Below, one piece after another: positions 1 to 8,663 of a DNA stretch of 64,000 nt; positions within the stretch are counted from its first letter, which is position 1, and every line of letters starts with the position of its first letter. This DNA comes from Hyphomicrobiales bacterium (GTDB lineage Bacteria; Pseudomonadota; Alphaproteobacteria; Rhizobiales; Beijerinckiaceae). The notes below the pieces were generated by a model. That model made no database searches. It saw only the letters and a list, made by a program, of their open reading frames with translations, and was not told the DNA's origin. Made by a program: the position numbers and the translations under genes. The stretch is taken from assembly GCA_930633495.1 (NCBI GenBank), contig CAKNFJ010000001.1:1302001-1366000 (forward strand). The letters are read 5' to 3'.

Positions 1-350
1 AGGAAGGAGCGATAGACCTCTTCGCCCGTCTCCGGACGGTAGGAGAAGGAGGGATGCGCCTGCGCATCCGAGAGCGCCAGCGGCTCGGCCTCGCTCGCGA
101 TCAGGCCGACGAGGCCCTCGCCGGCGCGCATGGTGGTGAGGTGGACCGCCTCGCGGTTGAGACCTTCGGTGGCATAGAGCTCGAGCGAGGCGTCCTCGCG
201 CAGGACATAGACCGAGCAGACTTCCGCGACGAGATTGCCGGCGATCAGGACGACGAGCCGATCGAGCCGCTCCTGCGGACTGATCGATGCGGCCATGACC
301 TCACGGAGACGGCGCAACAGAACGCCCGGTCCTCCCAGAGCGCCTCGCAT
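1..350 (-). CDS. ptsP: Phosphoenolpyruvate-protein phosphotransferase PtsP (EI-Ntr), N-terminal part
   Basis: The first 116 codons of a minus-strand gene run off the left edge. The reading from the ATG at 350 starts MRGALGGPGVLLRRLREVMA and continues into a GAF-like domain with the motifs AEVCSVYVLRED, LYATEGLNREAVH and GEGLVGLIA, typical of the sensory GAF domain of the nitrogen PTS enzyme I. In this family the GAF domain precedes PEP-utilising and phosphohistidine domains that are outside the window. The enzyme passes phosphate from PEP to the NPr protein and regulates nitrogen, potassium and carbon metabolism in the cytoplasm. The identification rests on strong N-terminal similarity; the catalytic part cannot be checked. 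Confidence 0.85.
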   Translation of the reverse strand, partial: MRGALGGPGVLLRRLREVMAASISPQERLDRLVVLIAGNLVAEVCSVYVLREDASLELYATEGLNREAVHLTTMRAGEGLVGLIASEAEPLALSDAQAHPSFSYRPETGEEVYRSF

Positions 351-533
351 CAATCTCAGCCCTCCGCCCGCCTCCTCAGCCATCGACGATACGATGCCTG
401 TCCAGACCTTGAGTCGCCGACCCCGGTCATGCTGCCTTCTAGCGACCAAAGACCTTATTCGGCAAGGGCCGCGCGCACGCCGTCAAACATCCCCCCAAGA
501 TTTCAGTGTTTTCGCAACGATCGACGCAAGATC

Positions 534-2090
534 TCACGGCTGCACCAATGCGAGATGACGGGAGCTGGCGCCCCTCGCCTTCCGGGGCGATTCTTTCGAG
601 AGCTTGCCGCTCTTCGCCTCCTCCGGCTGGCGTTTCGCCACGCCGGCACCGGCGCGGCCTCCACGTCGCAGGCCAGCTTGCGGCCTCGCAGGCTCGACCT
701 GCTCCGCCGAAGCAGCGCTGCCGCTCGCAAGCGCCGCCAGGTAACGCTGCGTCCACCAGTCGATGTCGGTGGCGGCGATGGTCTCGTAGAGTGCCTCGAA
801 GCGGCGGATGCGTTCGGTCTTCGGCATGGCGAGCGCGGTCCGGATCGCTTCCGCGACCTCGTGGGTGTCGTAGGGGTTGACGATCAGGGCCTCGCGCATC
901 TGCTGGGCGGCGCCGGCAAACCGCGAGAGCACCAGCACGCCGGGGTCGGCGGGGTCCTGAGCCGCGACATATTCCTTGGCGACAAGGTTCATGCCGTCGC
1001 GCATCGGCGTGACCAGCCCGACCTGGGCGCGGCGGTAGAAACCGGCAAGAGCCGTGCGGGAATAGGCCTTCTTGACCACGCGGATCGGCGTCCAGTCGAA
1101 TTCGCCGAGCTGGGCGTTCAGCCGCCCCGCGACCTCGTCGGAAAGGCGATCGAGCTCCGCATATTCGGGGACGTCGCTGCGCGACGGCGGGGCGATCTGC
1201 AGCAGGCCGACCCTGCCGCGGTGCTCGGGATGGCTGCGCAGAAACTCGCCGAAGGCTTCGAGGCGCTGCACGATGCCCTTCGAATAGTCGAGCCGATCGA
1301 CGCCGACCACGAGCTTGCGCTCTCCCAGGGATTCCCGCGTCGCGCGCAGCGGTGTCGACGCCTGACGCGTCGAGGCGGCGGCGAGGCGGCGGAAAGCCTC
1401 GACGTCGATGCCGATCGGGAAGGCCTGCACCGCCGTTTCCCGGGCGCCCACCCGCACGCGCCGCCCGTCGCTGCGGCCGCCGCAGAGGATTTCCAGCCCC
1501 CCGATCAGGTTGCGGGCATCGACCTCGGTCTGCAGGCCGACGAGGTCATAGGCCGAGACGGTGCGGATCAGCGTCCCGCTGAACGGCAGCGCGCCGATCA
1601 CGTCGGCCGAGGGCCAGGGGATGTGATGGAAATAGCCGATGCGGTTGGTGATGCCGCGCCGGCGCAGCTCCGCCGCGAGCGGAATCAGGTGGTAATCGTG
1701 GATCCAGATCAGGTCATCGGGCTGGATGAGGTTCGCCAGGGCCCGCGCGAAGCGGCGGTTGACGCCGAGATAGCCCATATAGTCGCCGCGCTGGAAATCG
1801 GTCAGCCCGAGCCGGTAATGCATCAGCGGCCAGAGCGCCCGGTTCGAGAAGCCGAGATAGTAACTCTGCCGCTCGCTCTCGCTGAGATCGGTCACCGCAT
1901 AGGTCACGTTGCCGCGCTGGACCTGCCTGACCTCGTGGCCGGACGCATCGCCGACATGGCCGCTCCAGCCGAACCAGAGGCCGCCATGCTGCTCCAGCGC
2001 CTCGCGCAGCGCGACCGCGAGCCCCCCCGCCGTTGCCTTTTCCTGGCGATCGGGAATGGTGACGCGGTTCGAAACGACGATGAGACGCAT
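534..2090 (-). CDS. otsA: Alpha,alpha-trehalose-phosphate synthase (UDP-forming)
   Basis: A GT20 enzyme making trehalose 6-phosphate from UDP-glucose and glucose 6-phosphate. Visible motifs are MRLIVVSNRVTIP at the N-terminus, WFGWSGH, the IWIHDYHLIPLA block, VVGVDRLDYSKGI and TPMRDGMNLVAKEY, in the family order. The ATG at 2090 is chosen because the frame upstream to 2300 translates to non-family sequence. The protein is 518 residues; the core ends near residue 460, and a basic low-complexity tail of about 60 residues rich in Arg, Lys, Ala and Ser follows. The gene is divergent from otsB, with 279 bp between the two starts, so the two synthesis steps are probably co-regulated from the shared region. 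Confidence 0.95.
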   Translation of the reverse strand: MRLIVVSNRVTIPDRQEKATAGGLAVALREALEQHGGLWFGWSGHVGDASGHEVRQVQRGNVTYAVTDLSESERQSYYLGFSNRALWPLMHYRLGLTDFQRGDYMGYLGVNRRFARALANLIQPDDLIWIHDYHLIPLAAELRRRGITNRIGYFHHIPWPSADVIGALPFSGTLIRTVSAYDLVGLQTEVDARNLIGGLEILCGGRSDGRRVRVGARETAVQAFPIGIDVEAFRRLAAASTRQASTPLRATRESLGERKLVVGVDRLDYSKGIVQRLEAFGEFLRSHPEHRGRVGLLQIAPPSRSDVPEYAELDRLSDEVAGRLNAQLGEFDWTPIRVVKKAYSRTALAGFYRRAQVGLVTPMRDGMNLVAKEYVAAQDPADPGVLVLSRFAGAAQQMREALIVNPYDTHEVAEAIRTALAMPKTERIRRFEALYETIAATDIDWWTQRYLAALASGSAASAEQVEPARPQAGLRRGGRAGAGVAKRQPEEAKSGKLSKESPRKARGASSRHLALVQP

Positions 2091-2369
2091 AGCGACGAAT
2101 TTCTCCAGGCGGGGCCGCCCGATTTTCGCCATCGGCGGCAGGAACAGAACGCCCGCGAAGGCGTAATGTTTCCGGGGCGCGCGGCTGGCCGCATGGCGAG
2201 GCAGTGGCAGCGGCGCGGTGAAATCGTGGTCGCCACTATCGGGCGATGAGTAGAGCACGGCAACCCCGAGGATGATTTTTCCGTACCGGAGCCCCGGCAC
2301 GGCGAGGGTAAAGGATTGTCAGCGAAGACAGTCGTTCTTCTGCCGTCTTCCCTGCCCAGATTGAGAGCG

Positions 2370-3170
2370 ATGACGACATTGATCGAACCGGAATCTTTTC
2401 AGACCGCCCGCGATATCGCTGCGGCGGCGGAGAAAATCGCGCTCTTCCTGGACTTCGACGGAACCCTCGTCGAAATTGCGCCCTCGCCCGAGGATGTCCA
2501 GCTCGATCGCCGCGTCGCCCCGGCGCTGGAGACGCTCCGCAACCAGCTCGGCGGCGCCCTCGCTTTGGTCTCCGGGCGCCCGATCGCCTTTCTCGACGAG
2601 ATGCTCGCGCCGCACCGCTTCGACATCGCCGGGCTGCACGGCGCGCAGATCCGGCAGGGCGGCGAGCTCCGTGCGCAATCCGACGCGCCCGAAAACATGC
2701 GCGAGGCGGTGCGCGACCTCGTCCGCTTCGCCAACAGCCATATCGGCATCATCGTCGAGGACAAGCGGATCTCGGCCGCGCTGCACTGGCGGCTCGCACC
2801 GGAGCTGAGGGACGAGGCGCTCGACCTGATGCGCAAGGCGGCGGCCAGGCTCGGACCGGGCGTGCGCCTGCAGGAGGGCAAGTCGGTTGCCGAGCTGGTG
2901 CCGGCGGGTGCCAGCAAGGGCAGCGCCATCGCGTGGCTGATGGCGACCCCTGCCTATGCCGGGCGCCGCCCCGTCTTCATCGGCGACGACATCACCGACG
3001 AGGACGGCTTCGAGGCGGTCAACGCCATGGGCGGCCTGTCGATCCGGATCGGCACCGATCGGGACAGCCTCGCCGCGATCCGGCTTACCTCTCCCACCGC
3101 ATTGCGGCATATCCTTCTCGAGGCCGCCGAGAACGGCGGCCTCACCGCCTCCACCTTCGTCCAGGATTGA
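2370..3170 (+). CDS. otsB: Trehalose-6-phosphate phosphatase
   Basis: A HAD-superfamily phosphatase of about 266 residues that dephosphorylates trehalose 6-phosphate to trehalose. HAD motif I is LFLDFDGTLVEI, with the nucleophile Asp in DFDGT, and motif IV is VFIGDDITDEDGFEAVN. The ATG at 2370 follows a GAGAG element and places motif I close to the N-terminus as in relatives. A TTG at 2316, behind GAGGGTAAAGGA, would add 18 residues and cannot be excluded. The stop at 3170 is 2 bp before the GH15 gene, so the two are transcribed together. Confidence 0.93.
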   Translation: MTTLIEPESFQTARDIAAAAEKIALFLDFDGTLVEIAPSPEDVQLDRRVAPALETLRNQLGGALALVSGRPIAFLDEMLAPHRFDIAGLHGAQIRQGGELRAQSDAPENMREAVRDLVRFANSHIGIIVEDKRISAALHWRLAPELRDEALDLMRKAAARLGPGVRLQEGKSVAELVPAGASKGSAIAWLMATPAYAGRRPVFIGDDITDEDGFEAVNAMGGLSIRIGTDRDSLAAIRLTSPTALRHILLEAAENGGLTASTFVQD

Positions 3171-3172
3171 TC

Positions 3173-5014
3173 ATGACCGTAACGACCACGGCCGCGGGGC
3201 GTCACTCCGCCTCGCTCGACCTCGGCGTCATCGGCAATTGCTCGATCGCCGCGCTCATCGACCGCCGCGCCCGCATCGTCTGGGGCTGCTTTCCGCGCTT
3301 CGACCGCGACCCGGTCTTCTGCTCGCTGATCGACAACCGGGCCGATGACGGCGAGGACAGCCCCGACAAGGGCTTCTTCGCCATCGAGCTCGTCGGCATG
3401 ACCCGTTGCGAGCAGGGCTATCTCGACAACACCGCGATCCTGTCCTCCGTCCTGTCGGACGATCAGGGCAATGCCATCGAGATCCTGGATTTCGCGCCGC
3501 GCTTCGTGCGCTACGAACGCTTCTTCCGGCCGCCACAGCTGGTGCGCCGCGTGCGCCGGATTTCGGGGCGGCCGCGCATCCGCGTCCTGCTCAAGCCCTG
3601 TCTCGGCATCGGCGAGGAGCCCGACGAGATCACCCGCGGCTCCAACCATATCCGCTTCGTCGGGGCCGACCAGACGATCCGCCTGACGACGAATGCGCCG
3701 GTCTCCTACGTCATGGAGAGCACGCCCTTCGCCGTGGACCAGGCTTATTCCTTCTTCGTCGGCTCGGACGAGGCGCTGCGCGCCGAGATCGAGACGACCT
3801 CCCGCGAGTTCCTCGACAAGACCACCGATTACTGGCGCGACTGGGTGCGCTCGCTCTCGATCCCGTTCGAATATCAGCGCGAGGTGATCCGGGCCGCGAT
3901 CACGCTGAAGCTCTGCTCCTTCGAGGAGACCGGCGCGATCGTCGCGGCGCTCACCACCTCGATCCCCGAGGCGCCGGGCACGCAGCGCAACTGGGATTAT
4001 CGCTATTGCTGGCTGCGCGACGCCTATTTCGTCGTCCATGCGCTCAACCGGCTCGGCACGACGCGGACGATGGAGGACTATCTCGGCTTCATCACCAATA
4101 TCGTCGACACCTTCTCGGAGAGCGGCGCGGAGCATCTGCCGCCGCTCTACCCGATCACACGCGGCGGCTCGCTGACCGAGTTCGAAGCCAAGAATCTGTC
4201 GGGCTATCGCGGCCACCAGCCCGTGCGCTTCGGCAACGGCGCTGCCGTGCAGATCCAGAACGACGGCTACGGCGCGGTGGTGCTGGCGGCGACGCATTCC
4301 TTCTTCGACCGTCGCCTGATCCAGCCGGGCAAGGACACCCTGTTCGGTCAGCTCGAACGCATGGGCGAACTGGCGGTTTCCGTGTTCGACAAGCCCGATG
4401 CCGGCCCCTGGGAGCTGCGAGAGAAGGAAGCGGTGCATTCCTTTTCCAGCGTGATGTGCTGGGCGGCCTGCGACAGGCTCGCCCGCATCGCCGGCACGCT
4501 GGGCCGCGCCGACCGCAAGGACTACTGGAAAGGGGAATCAAAGCGGCTCAAGGGCATCATCGCCGAGCGCATCTGGAACGACGAGAAGGGCCATTTCGTC
4601 TCGACCTTCGGCGGCCACGATCTCGACGCGACCCTGCTGCTCCTGGCCGAGATCGGCTTCGTCAAGCCGGACGACGCCCGCTTCGTCGCGACCGTCGAGG
4701 CGATCGGCCGCGAGCTCAAGCGCGGCGACCTGCTGCTGCGCTACGCGACGCAGGACGATTTCGGCTACATGCACACCGGCTTCCTGATCTGCGCCTTCTG
4801 GTATGTCGATGCGCTGAATGCGATCGGGCGCGGCGAAGAGGCCAAGGCCCTGTTCGAACGTATCCTGAAAAGGCGCAACAGCTTCGGCCTGCTCTCCGAG
4901 GATGCCGACCTCGAAACCGGCGAACTCTGGGGCAATTTCCCGCAGACCTATTCGCATGTCGGCCTGATCAACTGTGCGATGCGGCTGAGCCGGGATTGGG
5001 AAGAGGCGTTCTGA
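3173..5014 (+). CDS. GH15 family protein (glucoamylase/trehalase-like)
   Basis: A 613-residue member of glycoside hydrolase family 15. The N-terminal beta-sandwich (about residues 10-215) is followed by an (alpha/alpha)6 barrel with RNWDYRYCWLRDAYF (272-286), GYRGHQPVRFGNGAA and, near the C-terminus, LLSEDADLETGELWGNFPQ and YSHVGLI. These motifs are diagnostic for the family. Canonical members have a Glu after the YG in a QxDxYGE-type motif, thought to be the general acid; here it reads NDGYGAVV, with Ala368. The gene lies 2 bp behind otsB, so a role in trehalose or glucan turnover is likely. Substrate and activity are uncertain; it could be a transferase, a trehalase variant or inactive. Confidence 0.85.
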   Translation: MTVTTTAAGRHSASLDLGVIGNCSIAALIDRRARIVWGCFPRFDRDPVFCSLIDNRADDGEDSPDKGFFAIELVGMTRCEQGYLDNTAILSSVLSDDQGNAIEILDFAPRFVRYERFFRPPQLVRRVRRISGRPRIRVLLKPCLGIGEEPDEITRGSNHIRFVGADQTIRLTTNAPVSYVMESTPFAVDQAYSFFVGSDEALRAEIETTSREFLDKTTDYWRDWVRSLSIPFEYQREVIRAAITLKLCSFEETGAIVAALTTSIPEAPGTQRNWDYRYCWLRDAYFVVHALNRLGTTRTMEDYLGFITNIVDTFSESGAEHLPPLYPITRGGSLTEFEAKNLSGYRGHQPVRFGNGAAVQIQNDGYGAVVLAATHSFFDRRLIQPGKDTLFGQLERMGELAVSVFDKPDAGPWELREKEAVHSFSSVMCWAACDRLARIAGTLGRADRKDYWKGESKRLKGIIAERIWNDEKGHFVSTFGGHDLDATLLLLAEIGFVKPDDARFVATVEAIGRELKRGDLLLRYATQDDFGYMHTGFLICAFWYVDALNAIGRGEEAKALFERILKRRNSFGLLSEDADLETGELWGNFPQTYSHVGLINCAMRLSRDWEEAF

Positions 5015-5022
5015 GCCAGCCT

Positions 5023-5126
5023 GCCGTCATGGCCGGGCTTGACCCGGCCATCTCGTGACGAGATCGCTCCAGCTGGAAGCACTCCATTCCGCCTGAGATG
5101 CTCGGGTCAAGCCCGAGCATGACGGC
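5023..5126. repeat. Palindromic intergenic repeat, GCCGTCAT...ATGACGGC
   Basis: This composite element lies between the GH15 gene and the convergent M20 peptidase gene. Terminal inverted 8-mers GCCGTCAT and ATGACGGC flank two internal hairpins, about 5031-5049 (GGCCGGG/CCCGGCC) and 5100-5118 (GCTCGGG/CCCGAGC). It may act as a bidirectional mRNA end. It belongs to the dispersed repeat family found elsewhere in this window. Confidence 0.8.
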
Positions 5127-5135
5127 TGCTCGAAC

Positions 5136-6344
5136 TCACTCCACCTTGGCAGCCGCCCGCATCACGGCTAGCGCCAGCACCTGCGCCGCCGGCACGAGGC
5201 TCTCGACCTCGAGGAATTCATCCGGGGTGTGGGCCATGCCGCCGATCGGGCCGACGCTGCACAGCGTCGGCGTGCCCTGCGCGGCCGTGAAGCCTGAATC
5301 GGCGCAGCCGCCGGTGAATTCCGCCATGACGTCGATGCCGAAGGCGGCCGCCGCATCGCGGTAGGTATCGTAGAGGGCAGCCGAATCCGCGGAGCGTTCC
5401 AGCGGCAGGAATTCGCCCTTGATCGAAAGCACGGCGCTGGTGCCCGTGACTTCCGGCTTCTCGATGATCGCCTTGATCTTGCCGACCATCTCGTCGCGTT
5501 GGGCGGCCGTGACGTAGCGAAGGTCGATCTCGCACCAGGCGCTCGGAGCGATGGTGTTGACCGTCTGGCCGCCGCCGATCAGCCCGACATTGACGGTGAT
5601 GCCCTTCTCCAGATCGGTCAGGCCCTGCAGCTTCGGAATCTTGTGGCCGAGATCGACGATCGCCGAGGCGCCCTTCTCGTAATTTGCGCCGGAATGGGCC
5701 GGCTTGCCGGTGAACTCGGCGCGCATGAAGACGCCGCCCTTGCGGCCGCTGGTGACGGACTGCCTGTGATCCTTCGCGAAATCGGTGCCGGCAGGCAGGC
5801 GGCTCGGCTCGGCATTGAACACGCAGCGCGACTCGCGGGCCGCTTCCTCGATGACGGGCCGCGAGGACGGCGAGCCGATTTCCTCGTCGCTGGTCGTCAG
5901 CATCAGCAGCGGCGCGGCGAGCCCGCCGCATTCGGAGAAGGCCGCGGCAACGAAAGCCGAAATCACGATGCCGCCCTTCATGTCGGCCACGCCCGGCCCG
6001 TAGGCGCGGGAGCCCTTGATGGTGAAGGGCCGGCGCGTCGGCTCACCCTTGGGGAAGACGGTGTCGCGATGGCCGAGCAGCAGCACGGGACGCTGGTCGT
6101 TGGCCGCCGGGTTGGGCAGGCGCGCCTTGACCGCATCGCCGAAGCGGGCATCCGGCACGATCTCGACGTCGAGCCCGTTCGCCTTGTGGAAGCGCGCGAC
6201 GACGACGCCCGCCTCATCGACACCCGCCTTGTCGTAGGAGCCGGAATCGGTGTCGACCAGCTCGCGCAGCAGCGCGATCATGCCCTCCTTGCGGCCAGCC
6301 AGCCACTCGGTGACCTTCTTTTCCTCGGGGGTCAAAGCGCTCAT
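5136..6344 (-). CDS. M20 family metallopeptidase (glutamate carboxypeptidase-like)
   Basis: A 402-residue M20 dizinc hydrolase. The ligand and catalytic motifs are present: GHRDTVF (His92, Asp94), the bridging Asp121 in GVADMKGG, and the TSDEEIGS motif with Glu154 (general base) and Glu155. The central dimerisation domain spans about 190-300. The absence of a signal peptide suggests a cytoplasmic enzyme that hydrolyses peptides or N-acyl amino acids, as in the CPG2-like branch. The gene is monocistronic, convergent with the GH15 gene and separated from it by a palindromic repeat. The true substrate cannot be read from sequence. Confidence 0.85.
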   Translation of the reverse strand: MSALTPEEKKVTEWLAGRKEGMIALLRELVDTDSGSYDKAGVDEAGVVVARFHKANGLDVEIVPDARFGDAVKARLPNPAANDQRPVLLLGHRDTVFPKGEPTRRPFTIKGSRAYGPGVADMKGGIVISAFVAAAFSECGGLAAPLLMLTTSDEEIGSPSSRPVIEEAARESRCVFNAEPSRLPAGTDFAKDHRQSVTSGRKGGVFMRAEFTGKPAHSGANYEKGASAIVDLGHKIPKLQGLTDLEKGITVNVGLIGGGQTVNTIAPSAWCEIDLRYVTAAQRDEMVGKIKAIIEKPEVTGTSAVLSIKGEFLPLERSADSAALYDTYRDAAAAFGIDVMAEFTGGCADSGFTAAQGTPTLCSVGPIGGMAHTPDEFLEVESLVPAAQVLALAVMRAAAKVE

Positions 6345-6465
6345 CGGCTCACTCGCAATCGTTCCGGATGGGACAATGCAGCCAGCTTATAGGCTGGGTC
6401 CCTCGCGGCAACGGGAAACGGCGGCGGAGATCCCATTCTCGCCGCGCATGGCTGCCGCAGCCGCG

Positions 6466-7455
6466 TCAATCGGCCCATTCGGGATCGGTGGTGAAGGCGA
6501 TGGTGAGCCAGCGATCCGGCGATTCGTCGCCGATCGCCTCGCCGATCTCGTCGCGAATGCGGTCCCATTCCTCGAGCTTCTTCGCCGGCCCGTCCCTGGG
6601 CACGATGAAATAGAGCTCGATCTGCTTTCCCCGCCCGACGCGGGCGACATAGGAGCGGTAGGAGGCGAAGCCGTAGCGGCGGACGATCTCCTCGGCGACG
6701 CCGTCGACATGCTGCTTCAGATCGGCGGGGGTCACGAGCAGGATATCGGCGAAAGCGCGCTTGATCGTGCCGATCGGCATGGGAATGACGACGATGCAGA
6801 CCAGCGCCAGCGCGACCGGATCGACATAGGGCAGCATCCAGCCGAGCCTCGTGCCCTGGATCGCATAGCCGAAGACGAAGGCGACGAGCAGCGCGCCGCT
6901 GAGGGCGCCCGACATCAGCCAGGCCTGAGCGTCCAGCGCGACGAAGTTCGAGCCGAGGCTCCGGTTGGCCCGCTTGTCGTAGACCGCCATGGCGAAGGCG
7001 ATCAGCATCGTCAGCCCCGCATAGACGATGGCGTAGTCGAAGGCGAGGTGCCGGCCGCCGGCCATGATGCTGCCGATCGCGTTGATCAGCGCATAGATCG
7101 CCGCCCCGGTCAGCAGCACGCCGTTGAGGCCGAGGACCATCGGCTCCAGATGCCAGAAGCCCATGGTGAAGTGCTTGACCAGCCTGCTGCCGACGGCGCC
7201 GTTCGCCGTCGAGGAGGTGATCAGGTTTGCGACCACAAGAGCGACGATCGTCATCGTGGCGTCGGTCAGGGCGTAGAAGCCGTCGAAGACGATCGCAAAG
7301 GAGCCCGAGAGTAGACCGAAGACGATGCCCGCCGCCGCCAGCAGAAAAGTGACCGCGATGGAGAGGCGCAGGACGCTTTGCTCGGTCTGCACGAAAGGTC
7401 CCTTCAACGCCCCGCCCGGCAACCCATCCTGGAGCACCGGCCCGAAAAGTGGCAT
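6466..7455 (-). CDS. Cation diffusion facilitator family transporter
   Basis: A 329-residue inner-membrane protein with about six transmembrane segments between residues 28 and 215, followed by a cytoplasmic domain ending at the C-terminus. The segment FDGFYALTDA matches the metal-site region of CDF proteins, which exchange divalent cations (Zn, Fe, Mn, Co) for protons. The C-terminal domain contains YGFASYRSYVARVGRGKQIE and resembles the CDF dimerisation domain. It lies 95 bp downstream of the chromate-transporter pair on the same strand and may share its transcript. The metal is not predictable with confidence. Confidence 0.85.
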   Translation of the reverse strand: MPLFGPVLQDGLPGGALKGPFVQTEQSVLRLSIAVTFLLAAAGIVFGLLSGSFAIVFDGFYALTDATMTIVALVVANLITSSTANGAVGSRLVKHFTMGFWHLEPMVLGLNGVLLTGAAIYALINAIGSIMAGGRHLAFDYAIVYAGLTMLIAFAMAVYDKRANRSLGSNFVALDAQAWLMSGALSGALLVAFVFGYAIQGTRLGWMLPYVDPVALALVCIVVIPMPIGTIKRAFADILLVTPADLKQHVDGVAEEIVRRYGFASYRSYVARVGRGKQIELYFIVPRDGPAKKLEEWDRIRDEIGEAIGDESPDRWLTIAFTTDPEWAD

Positions 7456-7550
7456 CCAGCTTTCGAAAAAGCCGATGCGAAATCAAAGATATAGATGATC
7501 GAAGCGAAGAAGCGCCAGCACAGGGGTTCCGAAATCGGCAATCCGTCCGC

Positions 7551-8090
7551 TCAGACGAAACCAGCGTACCAGATGGCAACGTAAACGACCGTTCCTACCG
7601 CCATCGGCACGAGCGGGTTCAGCTTCGAGCGATAGGTCACCAACGCCGTCGCCGCCGTGATCGCAAAGCCGAACGGCCCGGCATCGGCGGCGAGCGTCGC
7701 GACCGCTCCGCTGGCCAGCATCAGGCCGAGAGCGATCGGCACCAGCGCCAGCGTCACGATCCGCACGATGCGGTTGTCGCTGAAGCGTTGCAGCCCGCGG
7801 CTGCTGGCAAGCGCCAGCAGCGAGGACGGGATCAGCATGGCGGCCGTCGCCACGAGGAGGCCGCCCGTGCCGGCGACATGCCAGCCAATGATGCTGGCGA
7901 GCATCACATTCGGCCCCGGCGCGGTCTGCGCGATGGCGAAGAGGCGGGCGAAGGTGGGCGCATCCATCCAGCCGAGGATTTCGACGATCTGACGGTGGAC
8001 CTCCGGCACCACGGCATTGGCGCCGCCGATCGCCATCAGCGAAATCGTGCCGAAGGTCATGACCAGCTGGCCGAGGACACTCCGTTCCAT
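7551..8090 (-). CDS. Chromate transporter, C-terminal half-size (short-chain CHR)
   Basis: A 179-residue membrane protein of the CHR family. It begins MERSVLGQLVMTFGTISLMA and contains the family motif IAQTAPGPNVMLASIIGW. It is one half of the usual two-domain chromate/sulfate antiporter; the other half is the preceding gene. The stop and start overlap in TGATG (1 nt), so the halves are translationally coupled and probably form a heterodimer. In studied short-chain CHR pairs both halves are needed for chromate efflux. Hydrophobic segments cover most of the length. Confidence 0.88.
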   Translation of the reverse strand: MERSVLGQLVMTFGTISLMAIGGANAVVPEVHRQIVEILGWMDAPTFARLFAIAQTAPGPNVMLASIIGWHVAGTGGLLVATAAMLIPSSLLALASSRGLQRFSDNRIVRIVTLALVPIALGLMLASGAVATLAADAGPFGFAITAATALVTYRSKLNPLVPMAVGTVVYVAIWYAGFV

Positions 8091-8656
8091 CAGATCCGCC
8101 GCGCTCCCAGGGAAGCCGCGACGAGCCCGAGCGGGACGAGCACCAGCAGGGTCGGCAGCATCGGCAGCCGCAGGATGCCGACCGCGACGAAGGCCGCCGC
8201 CGCCATGATCCAGGCCCAGCGGGCAAGGCCGGCTTTGGCGAGCAGGCGCGCAGCCGTGCCGAGGATGAGCCCGGCGGCACTGGCGGCCGCGCCCGTCAGC
8301 GCGATCTGCGCCACCGGATAGGCGGAGACCGCGCCATAGATATTCGCGATCGCGACGAGCGAGAGCAGCGGCATCGCCATCAGTGCGAAGACGCAGGTCA
8401 GGGCGCCGGCGGCGCCGCGAAAGCGGTCGCCCAGCATCACAGCCGCATTGACCGTGTTGGCCCCCGGGAGCGCCTGGCAGATGCCCATCAGCTCGGCATA
8501 ACCACGATCATCGAGCCAGTTGCGTTCGGCGACGATGATGTGGCGCGCCACCGGGCCGACGCCGCCGAAGCCCATCAGCCCGATCTTCAAAAATCCGCTG
8601 AACAGGTTCGACAAGGAGGGCGGCCGTGCCTCCGTTGCGGTCTCGAGAGCCGACAT
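8090..8656 (-). CDS. Chromate transporter, N-terminal half-size (short-chain CHR)
   Basis: A 188-residue CHR-domain membrane protein with the characteristic FLKIGLMGFGGVGPVARHI segment and the ICQALPGANTVNAAVMLG motif, equivalent to the first half of full-length ChrA. It sits 7 bp downstream of the LysE-type exporter gene and overlaps the second CHR half by 1 nt. The group reads as one minus-strand efflux operon. No ChrB regulator is visible, so chromate as the physiological substrate is unproven. Confidence 0.88.
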   Translation of the reverse strand: MSALETATEARPPSLSNLFSGFLKIGLMGFGGVGPVARHIIVAERNWLDDRGYAELMGICQALPGANTVNAAVMLGDRFRGAAGALTCVFALMAMPLLSLVAIANIYGAVSAYPVAQIALTGAAASAAGLILGTAARLLAKAGLARWAWIMAAAAFVAVGILRLPMLPTLLVLVPLGLVAASLGARRI

Positions 8657-8663
8657 CGGATCG

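Noticed and set aside
54..2249. A 731-codon plus-strand open frame across otsA and ptsP
   Set aside because: It is the antisense shadow of otsA and part of ptsP; its translation has no family motifs, and the high GC content creates such frames.
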